Assembly: GCA_947448955.1 (NCBI GenBank)
Contig: CANFPU010000003.1
Location: 1-64,000 of the forward strand
DNA from: Burkholderiales bacterium
GTDB taxonomy: Bacteria; Pseudomonadota; Gammaproteobacteria; Burkholderiales; Burkholderiaceae_C
Direction of reading: 5' to 3'
DNA: 64,000 nucleotides
The notes under the pieces are model-generated. The model ran no database searches. It saw nothing but the letters and a program-made list of their open reading frames with translations, and had not been told where the DNA came from. Positions 7,411 to 16,189 of the stretch are shown in pieces (the first letter of the stretch is position 1; each line of letters opens with the position of its first letter). The position numbers and the translations under genes are program-made.

Positions 7411-9057
7411 TCAGTTTTCCAATTTCAAGTGCAGGGTACGACCCAGGTGCGGCATCGGAATTTCTATCTCGCGATTGGCGATTGATTTGCTGTGCTTGTA
7501 GCGATAAATATTGACGCTCAAGTCTTTGAATTGCGGAACATTGGTTGAAATATCAATGCTTTTCAATTTTTCGAAGGCATCGGTTTTCAACAGTTCAATC
7601 AAACGCGTCAATTCCGGAACTTCGACGATATCCTTGTTTTCGGCGACAATCAGTTCGACGCCGTATCGGTCGAGCAGATCGAAGATGTCCTGGTCACTGG
7701 CGGCATAAGATTTTACGCCAAACACTTTCATGGTGGCGATCGAGACCAGTATTTTGTCGGCTCGGAGGATAATTTTGTGGCGCTTTGGGTCGCCGATCCT
7801 GATGTCGAATATGAAATTTCCGTCGTGTTTGCAGCAAAAAAGTATTGGCGCCTTGCTCGGGCTCGCCAATACATAGGCAGCGGCTTTTTCATAGCCATTG
7901 ACAAACAGCGCTGGCTCGTTGACTCGGGCCAGGCTGTAGCCGCCGTAGAAGATGGTGAGCAAACCTATGGCGTATTTTTTTAGGGATGGGTTGGTGATTT
8001 CGGCAAGCCAGCGTGAGGCAATGAGTGCGATCGCTGGCGTCATGTAGATGGTGTAGCGCAGGGTATTAGCGTAATAGTTGGAAAATATCGCGAATAGAAT
8101 GAACCACGATATTATCCATGTCATCAATAGGAAGTCCGATGGCTGACGTTTCACCTTGATCATTGTCGCGACGCCGGCGCCAATGAGAATCCAGAACGGG
8201 CGTGGATAAGCCTCCCAGGTGGCTTTGAAATTTGAGCTAAAACGTTCGATTGAAAGAATGCCGCTGGCATTGCTTTCGAGGTGTCCCATGGCCGTCGAGC
8301 CAAATTTCATGGCGTGCATCGCGACGATTGCCAGCGCCACGGCAATGATCAATGATCCTGGCAAGCTCTTCAGCTGAATGACTTTTTTCCATCCGCCCGA
8401 AGCCCAGATTTGAGCCAGCAGGATCGGAAATAGCAGCACCGTCAACTGCTTGGTAAGCAACATCGAGCCGATGATGAGGCCAATGACGACGGATAGCCAA
8501 TGAGAAGGTTTTTTTAAGTAGCCAGAAAAAGCATACAAGGACAGCATCATCATCGCCAAGGCCGGTATTTCGAGCATGATGGCCCGGCTCCACAAGATGA
8601 CCTGCGGACTGACCAAGAATAAAAAAATCGAAAAGAAAACCGGCATCCTGCCCCAGATTGGCTTGGCCCAGGCATACCACGCTAGAATTGTTAATAATAT
8701 AAAAAATAACTCGGTCAGTCGCGCGGTAGCGGCTGAAATTCCAAATGCCAGAAAGAAAATACTTTCGACCAGCGCGAAAAATGGCAGATACCAGGTGAAG
8801 CCTAGCGCAGGATAGTGAACAAAGTATTCAACGGTGTAGTCATAGAGTCGTGCAAACGGGCGATCCTTGAACAGATCAAGCATGAACACACCATCCATTG
8901 CGTGCCGCGACTCATCGGTCCACCAGAAACCGCCGGCATTCAAGCTAGAACCGAAGATCAAGATTGCGGCGGCGAACAGAGCGCCTAGCAGACAGTGATC
9001 AATATTCCATCGAAACAAAATAGGCTCAATTCTGTTTGTTGCCGTCAATTTATTCAT
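7411..9057 (-). CDS. Polytopic membrane glycosyltransferase, GT39/ArnT-like
   Basis: A 548-aa integral membrane protein with about ten hydrophobic segments. After the first membrane segment the periplasmic loop contains GGFWWTDESRHAMDG; the paired acidic residues fit the catalytic/metal-binding loop of lipid-phosphate-sugar-dependent GT-C enzymes (GT39, ArnT, PMT-like). It is the last gene of a minus-strand operon with a GtrA-like protein and a GtrB-like fusion, so it is a good candidate for the periplasmic transferase that moves a sugar from undecaprenyl phosphate to an acceptor. It is clearly more AT-rich than its neighbours, with many Phe/Ile/Lys codons, which suggests horizontal acquisition. 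The acceptor is unknown. Confidence 0.8.
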   Translation of the reverse strand: MNKLTATNRIEPILFRWNIDHCLLGALFAAAILIFGSSLNAGGFWWTDESRHAMDGVFMLDLFKDRPFARLYDYTVEYFVHYPALGFTWYLPFFALVESIFFLAFGISAATARLTELFFILLTILAWYAWAKPIWGRMPVFFSIFLFLVSPQVILWSRAIMLEIPALAMMMLSLYAFSGYLKKPSHWLSVVIGLIIGSMLLTKQLTVLLFPILLAQIWASGGWKKVIQLKSLPGSLIIAVALAIVAMHAMKFGSTAMGHLESNASGILSIERFSSNFKATWEAYPRPFWILIGAGVATMIKVKRQPSDFLLMTWIISWFILFAIFSNYYANTLRYTIYMTPAIALIASRWLAEITNPSLKKYAIGLLTIFYGGYSLARVNEPALFVNGYEKAAAYVLASPSKAPILFCCKHDGNFIFDIRIGDPKRHKIILRADKILVSIATMKVFGVKSYAASDQDIFDLLDRYGVELIVAENKDIVEVPELTRLIELLKTDAFEKLKSIDISTNVPQFKDLSVNIYRYKHSKSIANREIEIPMPHLGRTLHLKLEN

Positions 9058-9167
9058 AATATTTAATCGATTAAGGTCTCGGATTTTGTTTTTGCCCGGA
9101 TCGAAGCGGTCCGTTGATTATTTTCGAGCCTCGGGTCGGGTTGATTCTTGATCACGAGACCTTCGTT

Positions 9168-9575
9168 TCATCGCGTCGGTTGCGCCGCCGGGGGCGTGAA
9201 AACGAAGCGGACCAATAGGCTGTAGGACAACAGAGCCAGCGGTGCCGCCAATATGGCCTGCGCAGTGATCGGGCCATGCACCCAAGCGCCGACCCAGTGA
9301 ATCAGCAGCCAATTGACGAGTCCCAGGCCCAGATAGCTGAGCGCGAAGCGCGGAAATCTCTCCATCATCCGGTTTCGAAAAGCGTAGCCACCGGTGGTGA
9401 CGAAATTGAAGGCGATACCGCAGGCATTTGAAATCACCAGCCCCGCCCAGACCGGCGCGCCAAGCACGATGGCGGCGCTGTAGACGGCAAAGCCGAAAAG
9501 GGTGTTCAGCGCCCCTGCGGCCAAAAATCGCAGCCAGCGCTGTCGATCCGGCGGCACGATGATCACGTTAGTCAC
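9168..9575 (-). CDS. GtrA family membrane protein (putative lipid-linked sugar flippase)
   Basis: A 135-aa protein with four hydrophobic segments and the GtrA-family pattern: WLRFLAAGALNTLFGFAVY at the N-terminus and FNFVTTGGYAFRNR between TM2 and TM3. Members are thought to move undecaprenyl-phosphate-linked sugars across the inner membrane. It sits between the epimerase/GtrB-like fusion and the GT39-like gene, matching the GtrA-GtrB-GtrC order of three-component glycosylation systems. The ORF 9118..9312 overlapping its 3' end is a shadow. Confidence 0.88.
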   Translation of the reverse strand: MTNVIIVPPDRQRWLRFLAAGALNTLFGFAVYSAAIVLGAPVWAGLVISNACGIAFNFVTTGGYAFRNRMMERFPRFALSYLGLGLVNWLLIHWVGAWVHGPITAQAILAAPLALLSYSLLVRFVFTPPAAQPTR

Positions 9576-9693
9576 CGCTCGAAACTGGCTTGAAGGCGAT
9601 TCAAAGCGCCTTTGTCGTCGCAGCGCTTGAAGGGTAGAGCCCGGACCTCAGCCGCCTGGCCGCTGCAGGAACGCCATGGCGCCTCGATCACCT

Positions 9694-11676
9694 TCAACGT
9701 GCTTTTCCGTCGGGCAGCAATTCGGTGGTCGCCCCATTGCGAATCAAGGCCGCTCGGATCAGGCGCGGGCGACCTTTGACCTCGGCCATGATCTTGGCGA
9801 CATACTCGCCCACCAAGCCAACAGCAAACAGATTTGCCGAACCAAACATCAGTATCAGGATCTGCAAGGTCGTGGCGCCCTGTGCCGCGATGCCTGGGAA
9901 CAGCAACTTCAAGCTGGCAGTGACCACCGCCGCAACGGTCGACAGTGCGAGCGCCACGATGCCCACGCTGGTCAGCATCGTCAGCGGCGTGTCACTGAAG
10001 GAGAAGATACCCTTCTTGGCCCACTCGATGTTCTTCAACAAATTGTTGGTCGAACGGCCAAACATGCGTTCTGGCCTCAAATAGTCAACGCCGGTCTGTC
10101 GAAAACCCACATAGGCTCGCAACCCGCGGACGAAAAGATCGCGTTCAGGGCAGTTCAGCAACCAGCCGACGACGCGGCGGTCCATCAGCGAGAAGTCGCC
10201 CGCATCGTGCGGAATGACGATGTAGCTGAAGCGCGCGAATATTCGGTAGAAGAGCTTGTACATCAGACCCCAGAGCATGGGCATCTCGCGCTTCACGCGC
10301 CGCCCATAGATGACGTCCCACCCTTCTTCCCAGCGCTGGTAGAACTGCTCAATGAGTTCAGGCGGATCTTGCAGATCACCATCGAGCAGCACGATGCCGT
10401 CCTTCGTGCACAACTCCATGCCGCTGCGAAATGCCATTTGCGAGCCGAAATTGCGAGAGTGCGAGATCCCGATCACGTGCGGATCACGCAGGCTCAGGTC
10501 GCGGATGATCTGGGCGCTGTCGTCGGGGCTGCAGTCGTTGACGAAGACAATCTCGTAGTCGATGTCGAGCTTCTTGAAAGTCTCGGTCAGGCGCCTGTGC
10601 ATCACCGGAATGGCTTGCCCGTCCTTGTAGCAGGCGATGATGGCTGACACGCTGCGTTTGCGTGCGTTGGGATCGCGCTTGGTCGCAGCGGCGTGCGCCG
10701 CATCGCTCAGCGTGACGACCCATTCGGCGGTGCTGCGTAGCCCTTCCTCCAGGCCGATCCTGGGCCGCCAGCCCAGCTTGGCGATCGCGTTTCGTGGATC
10801 GGCATACCACTCGGCCAGGTCCCAGGCGCGGCCTTCCATGGTGCCGAACTGGGCCTCATCGGTGACGTCGAAAATTCGCCTGGTCGTTGCTGCCAGTTCG
10901 CCAATCGTTGTCTTGGTGCCGGTGCCGATGTTGAAGCTCTGGCCGTACAACTCCGGTTGCATCGCGGTGGCGGTTCGAACAAATGCGGCAACGACGTCAT
11001 CGACATGGATGAAGTCCCGAGAAGTTCGCGCGTCCACAAAAGGCGGCAGCTTGCCGGCCAATGCCTGGCGCAGCACATTGGGAATCAGCCTGGAGGTGTC
11101 CTCGTAGGGCCCGTACACCGCGTAAAGTCGCAGGTTGGCGCAGGGGAAACTCTTGTGTTTCCCCATGTATTGCAGATAGCTCGCCACAGCCACTTTGGAG
11201 ACGGCGTAATGGCTGTTGGGCTCGCAGGGGCTGTCTTCGCTGGGCGCGCTGCAATTGGTGCCGTATTCTGAAGAACTGCCGGCATGTATGAATGCGCAGA
11301 ACTGACGCCCTTGCCGCGCTTGCAACAAGCCAACCAGATTGACGATGGACTGAAAATTTGTCTGGTAAATCAAGCCCCCGTCTTCCTCGAAGGAGTACGC
11401 GCCATAGGCCGCGCAATCAAAGACCGTCTGAGGCTGCAGGGAATCAACCATGTTCTTGGTCGATGCAAAGTCATTCAGGTCGACCACCACCAGCCGCTCG
11501 TCATTGACCTCCTCCAAACGCCAGTTCTTGCCACGGCGGACGGCGGCGTAGACGTCGTTTCGCTCTTTGAGCAAACGCTGAAAGAGGTTAACGCCTATGA
11601 ATCCGGATGCGCCTGTCACTAGGATTGGGCCACGAAGCGCGTGGATATGGGCTTGCAGTTCGGGTATCGCTGCCAT
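9694..11676 (-). CDS. Fusion: NAD-dependent sugar epimerase/dehydratase + GtrB-like polyprenyl-phosphate glycosyltransferase
   Basis: Two enzymes in one 660-aa chain. Residues 17-325 are an extended SDR nucleotide-sugar epimerase: TGASGFIG Rossmann motif, GSSSEYG, catalytic YAVSK at 157-161, and RDFIHVDDV. Residues 342-560 are a GT2 domain of the DPM1/GtrB type: FVNDCSPDDS, the LDGDLQDPPE metal/nucleotide motif at 431-440 and HSRNFGSQMAF. Two C-terminal transmembrane helices follow (about 563-590 and 602-625), as in GtrB/ArnC proteins. The track extends 70 codons upstream into the transketolase gene; the ATG at 11676, two bases after that gene's TAA, fits. The fusion suggests that a sugar made or finished by the first domain is loaded on undecaprenyl phosphate by the second. 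Confidence 0.88.
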   Translation of the reverse strand: MAAIPELQAHIHALRGPILVTGASGFIGVNLFQRLLKERNDVYAAVRRGKNWRLEEVNDERLVVVDLNDFASTKNMVDSLQPQTVFDCAAYGAYSFEEDGGLIYQTNFQSIVNLVGLLQARQGRQFCAFIHAGSSSEYGTNCSAPSEDSPCEPNSHYAVSKVAVASYLQYMGKHKSFPCANLRLYAVYGPYEDTSRLIPNVLRQALAGKLPPFVDARTSRDFIHVDDVVAAFVRTATAMQPELYGQSFNIGTGTKTTIGELAATTRRIFDVTDEAQFGTMEGRAWDLAEWYADPRNAIAKLGWRPRIGLEEGLRSTAEWVVTLSDAAHAAATKRDPNARKRSVSAIIACYKDGQAIPVMHRRLTETFKKLDIDYEIVFVNDCSPDDSAQIIRDLSLRDPHVIGISHSRNFGSQMAFRSGMELCTKDGIVLLDGDLQDPPELIEQFYQRWEEGWDVIYGRRVKREMPMLWGLMYKLFYRIFARFSYIVIPHDAGDFSLMDRRVVGWLLNCPERDLFVRGLRAYVGFRQTGVDYLRPERMFGRSTNNLLKNIEWAKKGIFSFSDTPLTMLTSVGIVALALSTVAAVVTASLKLLFPGIAAQGATTLQILILMFGSANLFAVGLVGEYVAKIMAEVKGRPRLIRAALIRNGATTELLPDGKAR

Positions 11677-11678
11677 CG

Positions 11679-12590
11679 TTAGCCGCCGCGCGCCAGCGTT
11701 TCGAGCAAGCTTTCCACGTCCAGACCTGATTGACGCCGAAGCCATTGCTGCGAGCCGTAACGCGCGTAATGGTGTGCCTTGGCATACAGATGATGAAAGC
11801 GGCGTGGGGTACGGTTGCGGTCGGCCAAATGAAGTGCAAGCTCTGCGCCCAATCCGCTGCGACGGACATGCTCCTCGGCGACACACAGGATATCGGCACG
11901 CGCCATTTGGTCCCAGAGTGCGGGGGGTATTGGATTTCGTTCAATCGGCAGCTCTGACACGACCCACAGATTGGGGCGTTTTTCATGTGGTATCGCTTCG
12001 CAGGCGCCGATGTAGCTCCCTGCCAATGGCCCGACTGCGATGACCACTGCGCCTCTTCCATGCGTGAGCTGGCGCCACGGCGCATAGGGTGGTACCACAT
12101 AGCCTTTTGGTGTGTCGCCTCGGCCCAGCCGGAGATAAGCGGCACGACCAGACGCGCCGGCACGTTCGGCCACAGCGCTCAAGTCCTCGTCAAACGCCGG
12201 TACATAGGCCGAAATATTGGGCAGGCAAAGCATCACGCCGTAGTCCTCGACGGCATGGTGTGTCGGCCCCATCACGCCGTAGCCGTACCCGCCACCATTG
12301 CCGACGATCTTGACGGGCAGCTTGTGGAAAGCAATGTCGTTGCGGATCTGCTCGAACGGCCGGGCATAGCAAAAGGGCGCAATGCTGTAGGTCCAGACTT
12401 CGAAGCCTTGGCGCGACAAGCCTGCCGCGACGGACATCATGTTTTGTTCTGCCACGCCGGCATTGATGAAGCGTTGGCGCATCGCGCTTTGCAGCGGCTC
12501 CAAGGCCATGAAGCCAAGATCGCCTGTGAGAAACAGCATCTTGGGATTGGTCGCGCGCGCGACCATCGCTTCACAGAATTGGATTCTCAT
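11679..12590 (-). CDS. Transketolase-like protein, pyrimidine-binding plus C-terminal domains (split subunit B)
   Basis: A 303-aa protein matching the second half of transketolase. The pyrimidine domain includes FINAGVAEQNMMSVAAGLS (with the conserved Glu that activates TPP) and GGGYGYGVMGPTHHAVEDYG; a C-terminal swivel domain with IAVGPLAGSYIGAC follows. It pairs with the upstream N-terminal half, overlapping it by ATGA. Two-subunit transketolases occur in archaea, in some bacteria and in secondary-metabolite and surface-sugar clusters. Being cotranscribed with glycosyltransferases suggests a special sugar conversion rather than the pentose phosphate pathway. Confidence 0.88.
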   Translation of the reverse strand: MRIQFCEAMVARATNPKMLFLTGDLGFMALEPLQSAMRQRFINAGVAEQNMMSVAAGLSRQGFEVWTYSIAPFCYARPFEQIRNDIAFHKLPVKIVGNGGGYGYGVMGPTHHAVEDYGVMLCLPNISAYVPAFDEDLSAVAERAGASGRAAYLRLGRGDTPKGYVVPPYAPWRQLTHGRGAVVIAVGPLAGSYIGACEAIPHEKRPNLWVVSELPIERNPIPPALWDQMARADILCVAEEHVRRSGLGAELALHLADRNRTPRRFHHLYAKAHHYARYGSQQWLRRQSGLDVESLLETLARGG

Positions 12591-13369
12591 GCTTGCGCCA
12601 GCTCAGCCATGGCGATCTGAAAATTCATTTCAGTCAGAGGAAGGTAATGCGAGTCCATGCGGTTTTCCATGAAGCTGACGCCTCTGCCCTTGACGGTGCG
12701 AAGGGCGATGAAACGCGGTCGATCGGTCTGGCGTTGTAGCGCTGTGCGGATCGCGATGAGGTCATGCCCGTCGATGACCTCGACATCGACTTCAAAGCCT
12801 TGCCAACGCTGCCACAGCGGTGACATGGAGGCCACTTCAGCCGTCAATCCAAAGCCCTGGAGCTCGTTGTGGTCAACCAGCACGGTCAGGTTGGACAGCT
12901 TGTGATGGGCTGCAAAGATCAGCGCTTCCCAGGTGGAACCTTCTTGCCATTCGCCATCTGAAGTCAGGCAAATGACGCGTGCCTGGCTCCCATTGAATCG
13001 CATGCCCAATGCAGTACCCGCGGCCAATGACAGGCCATGCCCCAGACTGCCGGTGGCGAAAGGAATGTCCGGGATACCTGCAGCGGGTGGATGCCCAGCC
13101 AACAGCGTGTCATCTTTGTGAAATTGTTTGAGGTCTTCGTCTTGCAAACGACCCACACTCCACAACGAGACGTAGAGCGCACCTGCCGAATGTCCCTTGG
13201 AAAGAATGAATCGATCTTCCTCGCTCAGGAACTCATGAAAGACCATCAGCATGGCATCGAGCGCCGACAGGTTTCCTCCAATATGACCGACGCCGCTCTC
13301 GAAATGCATCTGCAGCAAGCGACTACGAGCCCGAGTCAATTCATGCTGCGAAATCATGCTTGATGTCAT
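12587..13369 (-). CDS. Transketolase-like protein, TPP-binding domain (split subunit A)
   Basis: First half of a split transketolase (260 aa). Family motifs: SGVGHIGGNLSALDA near the N-terminus, ILSKGHSAGALY, ATGSLGHGLSLAAG, and the TPP/Mg motif SDGEWQEGSTWEALIFAAHHKLSNLTVLVDHN. The track starts at a GTG at 13399; the ATG at 13369 fits the family N-terminus better, with the ATG at 13357 as an alternative. No ribosome site decides the matter. It is the first gene of the minus-strand glycan operon. Confidence 0.86.
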   Translation of the reverse strand: MTSSMISQHELTRARSRLLQMHFESGVGHIGGNLSALDAMLMVFHEFLSEEDRFILSKGHSAGALYVSLWSVGRLQDEDLKQFHKDDTLLAGHPPAAGIPDIPFATGSLGHGLSLAAGTALGMRFNGSQARVICLTSDGEWQEGSTWEALIFAAHHKLSNLTVLVDHNELQGFGLTAEVASMSPLWQRWQGFEVDVEVIDGHDLIAIRTALQRQTDRPRFIALRTVKGRGVSFMENRMDSHYLPLTEMNFQIAMAELAQA

Positions 13370-13743
13370 GGTGGTTGCAGGACTGTCCTGTCGATTCACA
13401 AGGCTGCGGAGTCAACGACGCTCTCCGTGTGAAAAGTCTAGTCGCAGGGTTGATGCGCTGACTGTGAACTTGTGCGCTGCAGGGCCAGCGCGACTTCTCC
13501 GCGCAGAGCTTGCGCATTGAATTTGTGGAGTCGGTGACGAAATCAGCCCAAGATGGAGGTCGTCTCAGCGTCTCGCGACGACATCACGCGTTTCGGTGAA
13601 TGATGCGCACCTGACGACTTTACTGTCGGCCCAAGACAGGGCCTGAGGCGCGTGGTGCTTGGCGGGCGTCAATGCCTGAAGATCGTCGGCTCAGGCCGTA
13701 GCAGTTCACCCGCCAGTGATGAATCGATTGCGCCCTTTGGGTC
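13370..13743. other. Intergenic region upstream of the glycan operon
   Basis: About 370 bases between the ABC permease stop and the transketolase start, both on the minus strand. I see no family-like coding frame, tRNA or clear terminator. A weak minus-strand -10-like TAGACT near 13430 lacks a good -35 partner. It presumably holds the promoter of the glycan operon. Confidence 0.4.
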
Positions 13744-14913
13744 TCAAGCCGCGCGCAAGCAGTCGACGATTTTCATTCTGGCGGCGCGCCAGGCGGGGAT
13801 GAAGCCACCGACCACGCCCATTGCCAGCGCGAAGACCATGGTCTGAACAGCGATCTGCGGTGTCAGTACAAACCTGAAGGCGAGTTCGGCAAAGGTCTGG
13901 AAGTTGGTGGTCGACACATCGACCACCTGCATCGCGCTGGCCGCTGCCAACCCCGCCAAGCCGCCCAGCGCTGACAGCAGCAGCGATTCGGTCATGAAGG
14001 CTGTGAGCACCGCGCTGCGCCGAAATCCCAGTGCCCGCAGGGTGCCGATCTCGCCGGTGCGCGAAGCCACCGCCGCGAACATCGTGATCATCGCGCCGAC
14101 CACCGCGCCGATCGAGAAGATCAGCGCCAGGCTCAGGCCCAGGATGTTGATGAAGGTGGCCAGCGCTTCGCTCTGCTCGGCATAGAAGCGGACCTCAGGC
14201 TTGGCCTCTAGCGACAACCTGGGGTCATCGTCGATGCGTGACTTGGTGGCCTCGAACAACCCGGCGTCGGCCAGTCTCATCAGCACGACCGAGTAGACCG
14301 GTCGCCTGAAGGCCTGCAGCATCTGCTCGGCATCGCCCCATATCTCGGAGTCGAAGCCGCTGCGACCGGCCTCAAACTTGCCGACGATCAGCCATTCGCG
14401 ACCGGCAAACCGCAGCGAGGCACCGAGGTCGATGCCCGCGAACCCGGCCGCGGTGGCCGCGCCGACGACGATCTCCGAGGTGCCAGGCCGGAACATCCGA
14501 CCCGCGACAAATTTGACGCCTGGGCGCAGTTGCACGCCGAGCTCGGAGCTGCCGCGCACGGTCACGTTGCTGGGTTTGCCGTTGCTGCGCTTGGGCAGGC
14601 TGATCAGCACCACCGGCTCCGGACTGAACAGGGGCCGACCGGCCGCGTCGGTGGCAACGCCCGGCAGCGTCGACAGCACGTGGGCCTTGTCACGTTCGAT
14701 GCCACTGTTGATCTCGGCGCCGGCGCCCTTGCGCAACACGATCACGTTGTCGGGCTGACCGGTGGCCACCAGCGTGCTGCGAATGCCCTCGCTCATCATC
14801 AGCACGGTCGCGAACACATAGACCACCAAGGCCATGCCGCCCGCCGTTAGCGCGGTGGTGACGCGCCTCACCCAGAGGTTGCGCGCGATGTAGCTGAAGG
14901 GGACGGCGCGCAT
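13744..14913 (-). CDS. ABC transporter permease, FtsX/MacB type (second permease)
   Basis: A 389-aa permease with an N-terminal transmembrane segment (ALTAGGMALVVYVFATVLMM), a large periplasmic domain (about residues 45-255) and three C-terminal membrane segments, including GEIGTLRALGFRRSAVLTAF, which is the FtsX-domain cytoplasmic loop signature. It is the last gene of an operon with adaptor, ATPase and another permease, which together would form a MacAB-like tripartite exporter or lipoprotein-type mechanotransmission system. The substrate is unknown. Confidence 0.9.
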   Translation of the reverse strand: MRAVPFSYIARNLWVRRVTTALTAGGMALVVYVFATVLMMSEGIRSTLVATGQPDNVIVLRKGAGAEINSGIERDKAHVLSTLPGVATDAAGRPLFSPEPVVLISLPKRSNGKPSNVTVRGSSELGVQLRPGVKFVAGRMFRPGTSEIVVGAATAAGFAGIDLGASLRFAGREWLIVGKFEAGRSGFDSEIWGDAEQMLQAFRRPVYSVVLMRLADAGLFEATKSRIDDDPRLSLEAKPEVRFYAEQSEALATFINILGLSLALIFSIGAVVGAMITMFAAVASRTGEIGTLRALGFRRSAVLTAFMTESLLLSALGGLAGLAAASAMQVVDVSTTNFQTFAELAFRFVLTPQIAVQTMVFALAMGVVGGFIPAWRAARMKIVDCLRAA

Positions 14914-14942
14914 GTCAGATTCCGCGTGGTCTTGGCCCAGCG

Positions 14943-15012
14943 AACACCGTGGGACCGGGTTCGCCGGGCCACTGGTGTTGCCCCATTGAGGGGCGCCGAA
15001 GGCGCTTCGGGG
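14943..15012. repeat. Hairpin-rich REP-like element between the two permease genes
   Basis: Several nested inverted repeats lie in the roughly 100-base gap: AACACC...GGTGTT with inner CCGG...CCGG, GCCCC-ATTGA-GGGGC, and CCGAAG-GCG-CTTCGG. Such GC-rich palindromic intergenic elements are common in Burkholderiales, but whether this one is repeated elsewhere in the genome cannot be seen here. Confidence 0.5.
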
Positions 15013-15018
15013 GCGGGC

Positions 15019-16173
15019 TCATATCTGGCGCAGCCCGGCGACGATGTCGATCCGGCTCATCTTCCAGGCCGGCCAGGCCGCGGCCACTGCGCCCACGCCG
15101 AGTGCTGCGGCCAGTTGCAGCGCCATCGTCAGCGTCGAAACCTGGAACACCGGGAACAGCGTGCCCACCGCGCTGCGGAAACCCGCGGCCAGCGGCAAGG
15201 TCAGCAGCACACCTGCCAGGCCGCCGATCGCCGCGATCATCAGGCTCTCGCCGAACAGCAGCCGCACGACGAAGCCCGGCGAAAACCCCAGCGCCTTGAG
15301 CGTTGCGTATTCGGCCAGGCGCTCGCGTGCGGTCATCGTCATCGTGTTGGCCATCACCGCCATGATGATCACGACGATGATCAGGCTGACCGCGCGCACC
15401 GCCACCAGGATGGCCTCGCTCATCGAGACAAAGCTGAGCTGGAAAGCGGCCTCGGTCTCGGTCATGGTCTCGGCCAGTGAGTTGGCGAACAGCTGGTCGA
15501 TGCGCTGGCCGACCAGCGCGGCGTTGTTGGGCTCGTCGATGCCGACGATGTACACGCCCACCGCGTCGGCGCGACGCGGCGATTTCAGCCGGATCGTCTC
15601 GTTGACATAGCCCCAGTGCATCAGCAGCTGGCTCTCGTCGGTCTTGGCTTCGGCGCCGTCCCAGATGCCTCGCAGGTTGAAGGTCCAGGTGCCGGGGTAG
15701 ATCGTGCCGCGCAGCGGGATCTGGTCGCCGACCTTCCAGCCGAACTTGTCCGCGAGCTTGCGGCCGACGATTGCGCCCTGTCGGTCGCGGTAGAAGGCCA
15801 GCTTCTGCTCCTCGGGCAAGCGGTACTCGGGGTAGAGCGGCAGGTAGGTGGTCGGGTCGACTGCGAACTGCGGGAAGAAGTTGCGCTCGGTGACATAGAC
15901 GCCGCCAAACCAGTTGGCCCAGCTCACCTGTCGAACCCCTTCCACTGCACGCAGTCTCTGGCCGTAGTTCAGCGGCAGCGAGAAGGTCAGCGAGATGTTG
16001 CTGCGCGTGACCAGCCGCGTGCTGGAGCTGCCCTCGACGCCCGCATACCAGGCGTCAACGATGGTGCGCAGCAGCCCGAAGGCGCAGATGGCAACCACCA
16101 GCCCGACCATTGTCAGCGCGGTGCGCAGCTTGTGGCGGAAGGCGTTTTTGAGCAGCAGTTTGAACAAGAACAT
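15019..16173 (-). CDS. ABC transporter permease, FtsX/MacB type (first permease)
   Basis: A 384-aa permease with topology like its neighbour: N-terminal FRHKLRTALTMVGLVVAICAFG, a periplasmic domain, then three helices with the cytoplasmic motif RERLAEYATLKALGFSPGFV. The track adds 22 spurious residues; the ATG at 16173 (MFLFKLLLKNAFRHKLRT) is the family-typical start. The gap between it and the ATPase gene contains a 9-bp inverted repeat able to pair AGGAGG sequence (separate entry). The two permeases differ from each other and probably form a heterodimer. Confidence 0.9.
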   Translation of the reverse strand: MFLFKLLLKNAFRHKLRTALTMVGLVVAICAFGLLRTIVDAWYAGVEGSSSTRLVTRSNISLTFSLPLNYGQRLRAVEGVRQVSWANWFGGVYVTERNFFPQFAVDPTTYLPLYPEYRLPEEQKLAFYRDRQGAIVGRKLADKFGWKVGDQIPLRGTIYPGTWTFNLRGIWDGAEAKTDESQLLMHWGYVNETIRLKSPRRADAVGVYIVGIDEPNNAALVGQRIDQLFANSLAETMTETEAAFQLSFVSMSEAILVAVRAVSLIIVVIIMAVMANTMTMTARERLAEYATLKALGFSPGFVVRLLFGESLMIAAIGGLAGVLLTLPLAAGFRSAVGTLFPVFQVSTLTMALQLAAALGVGAVAAAWPAWKMSRIDIVAGLRQI

Positions 16174-16189
16174 GTCAGCGCCTCGGCCA

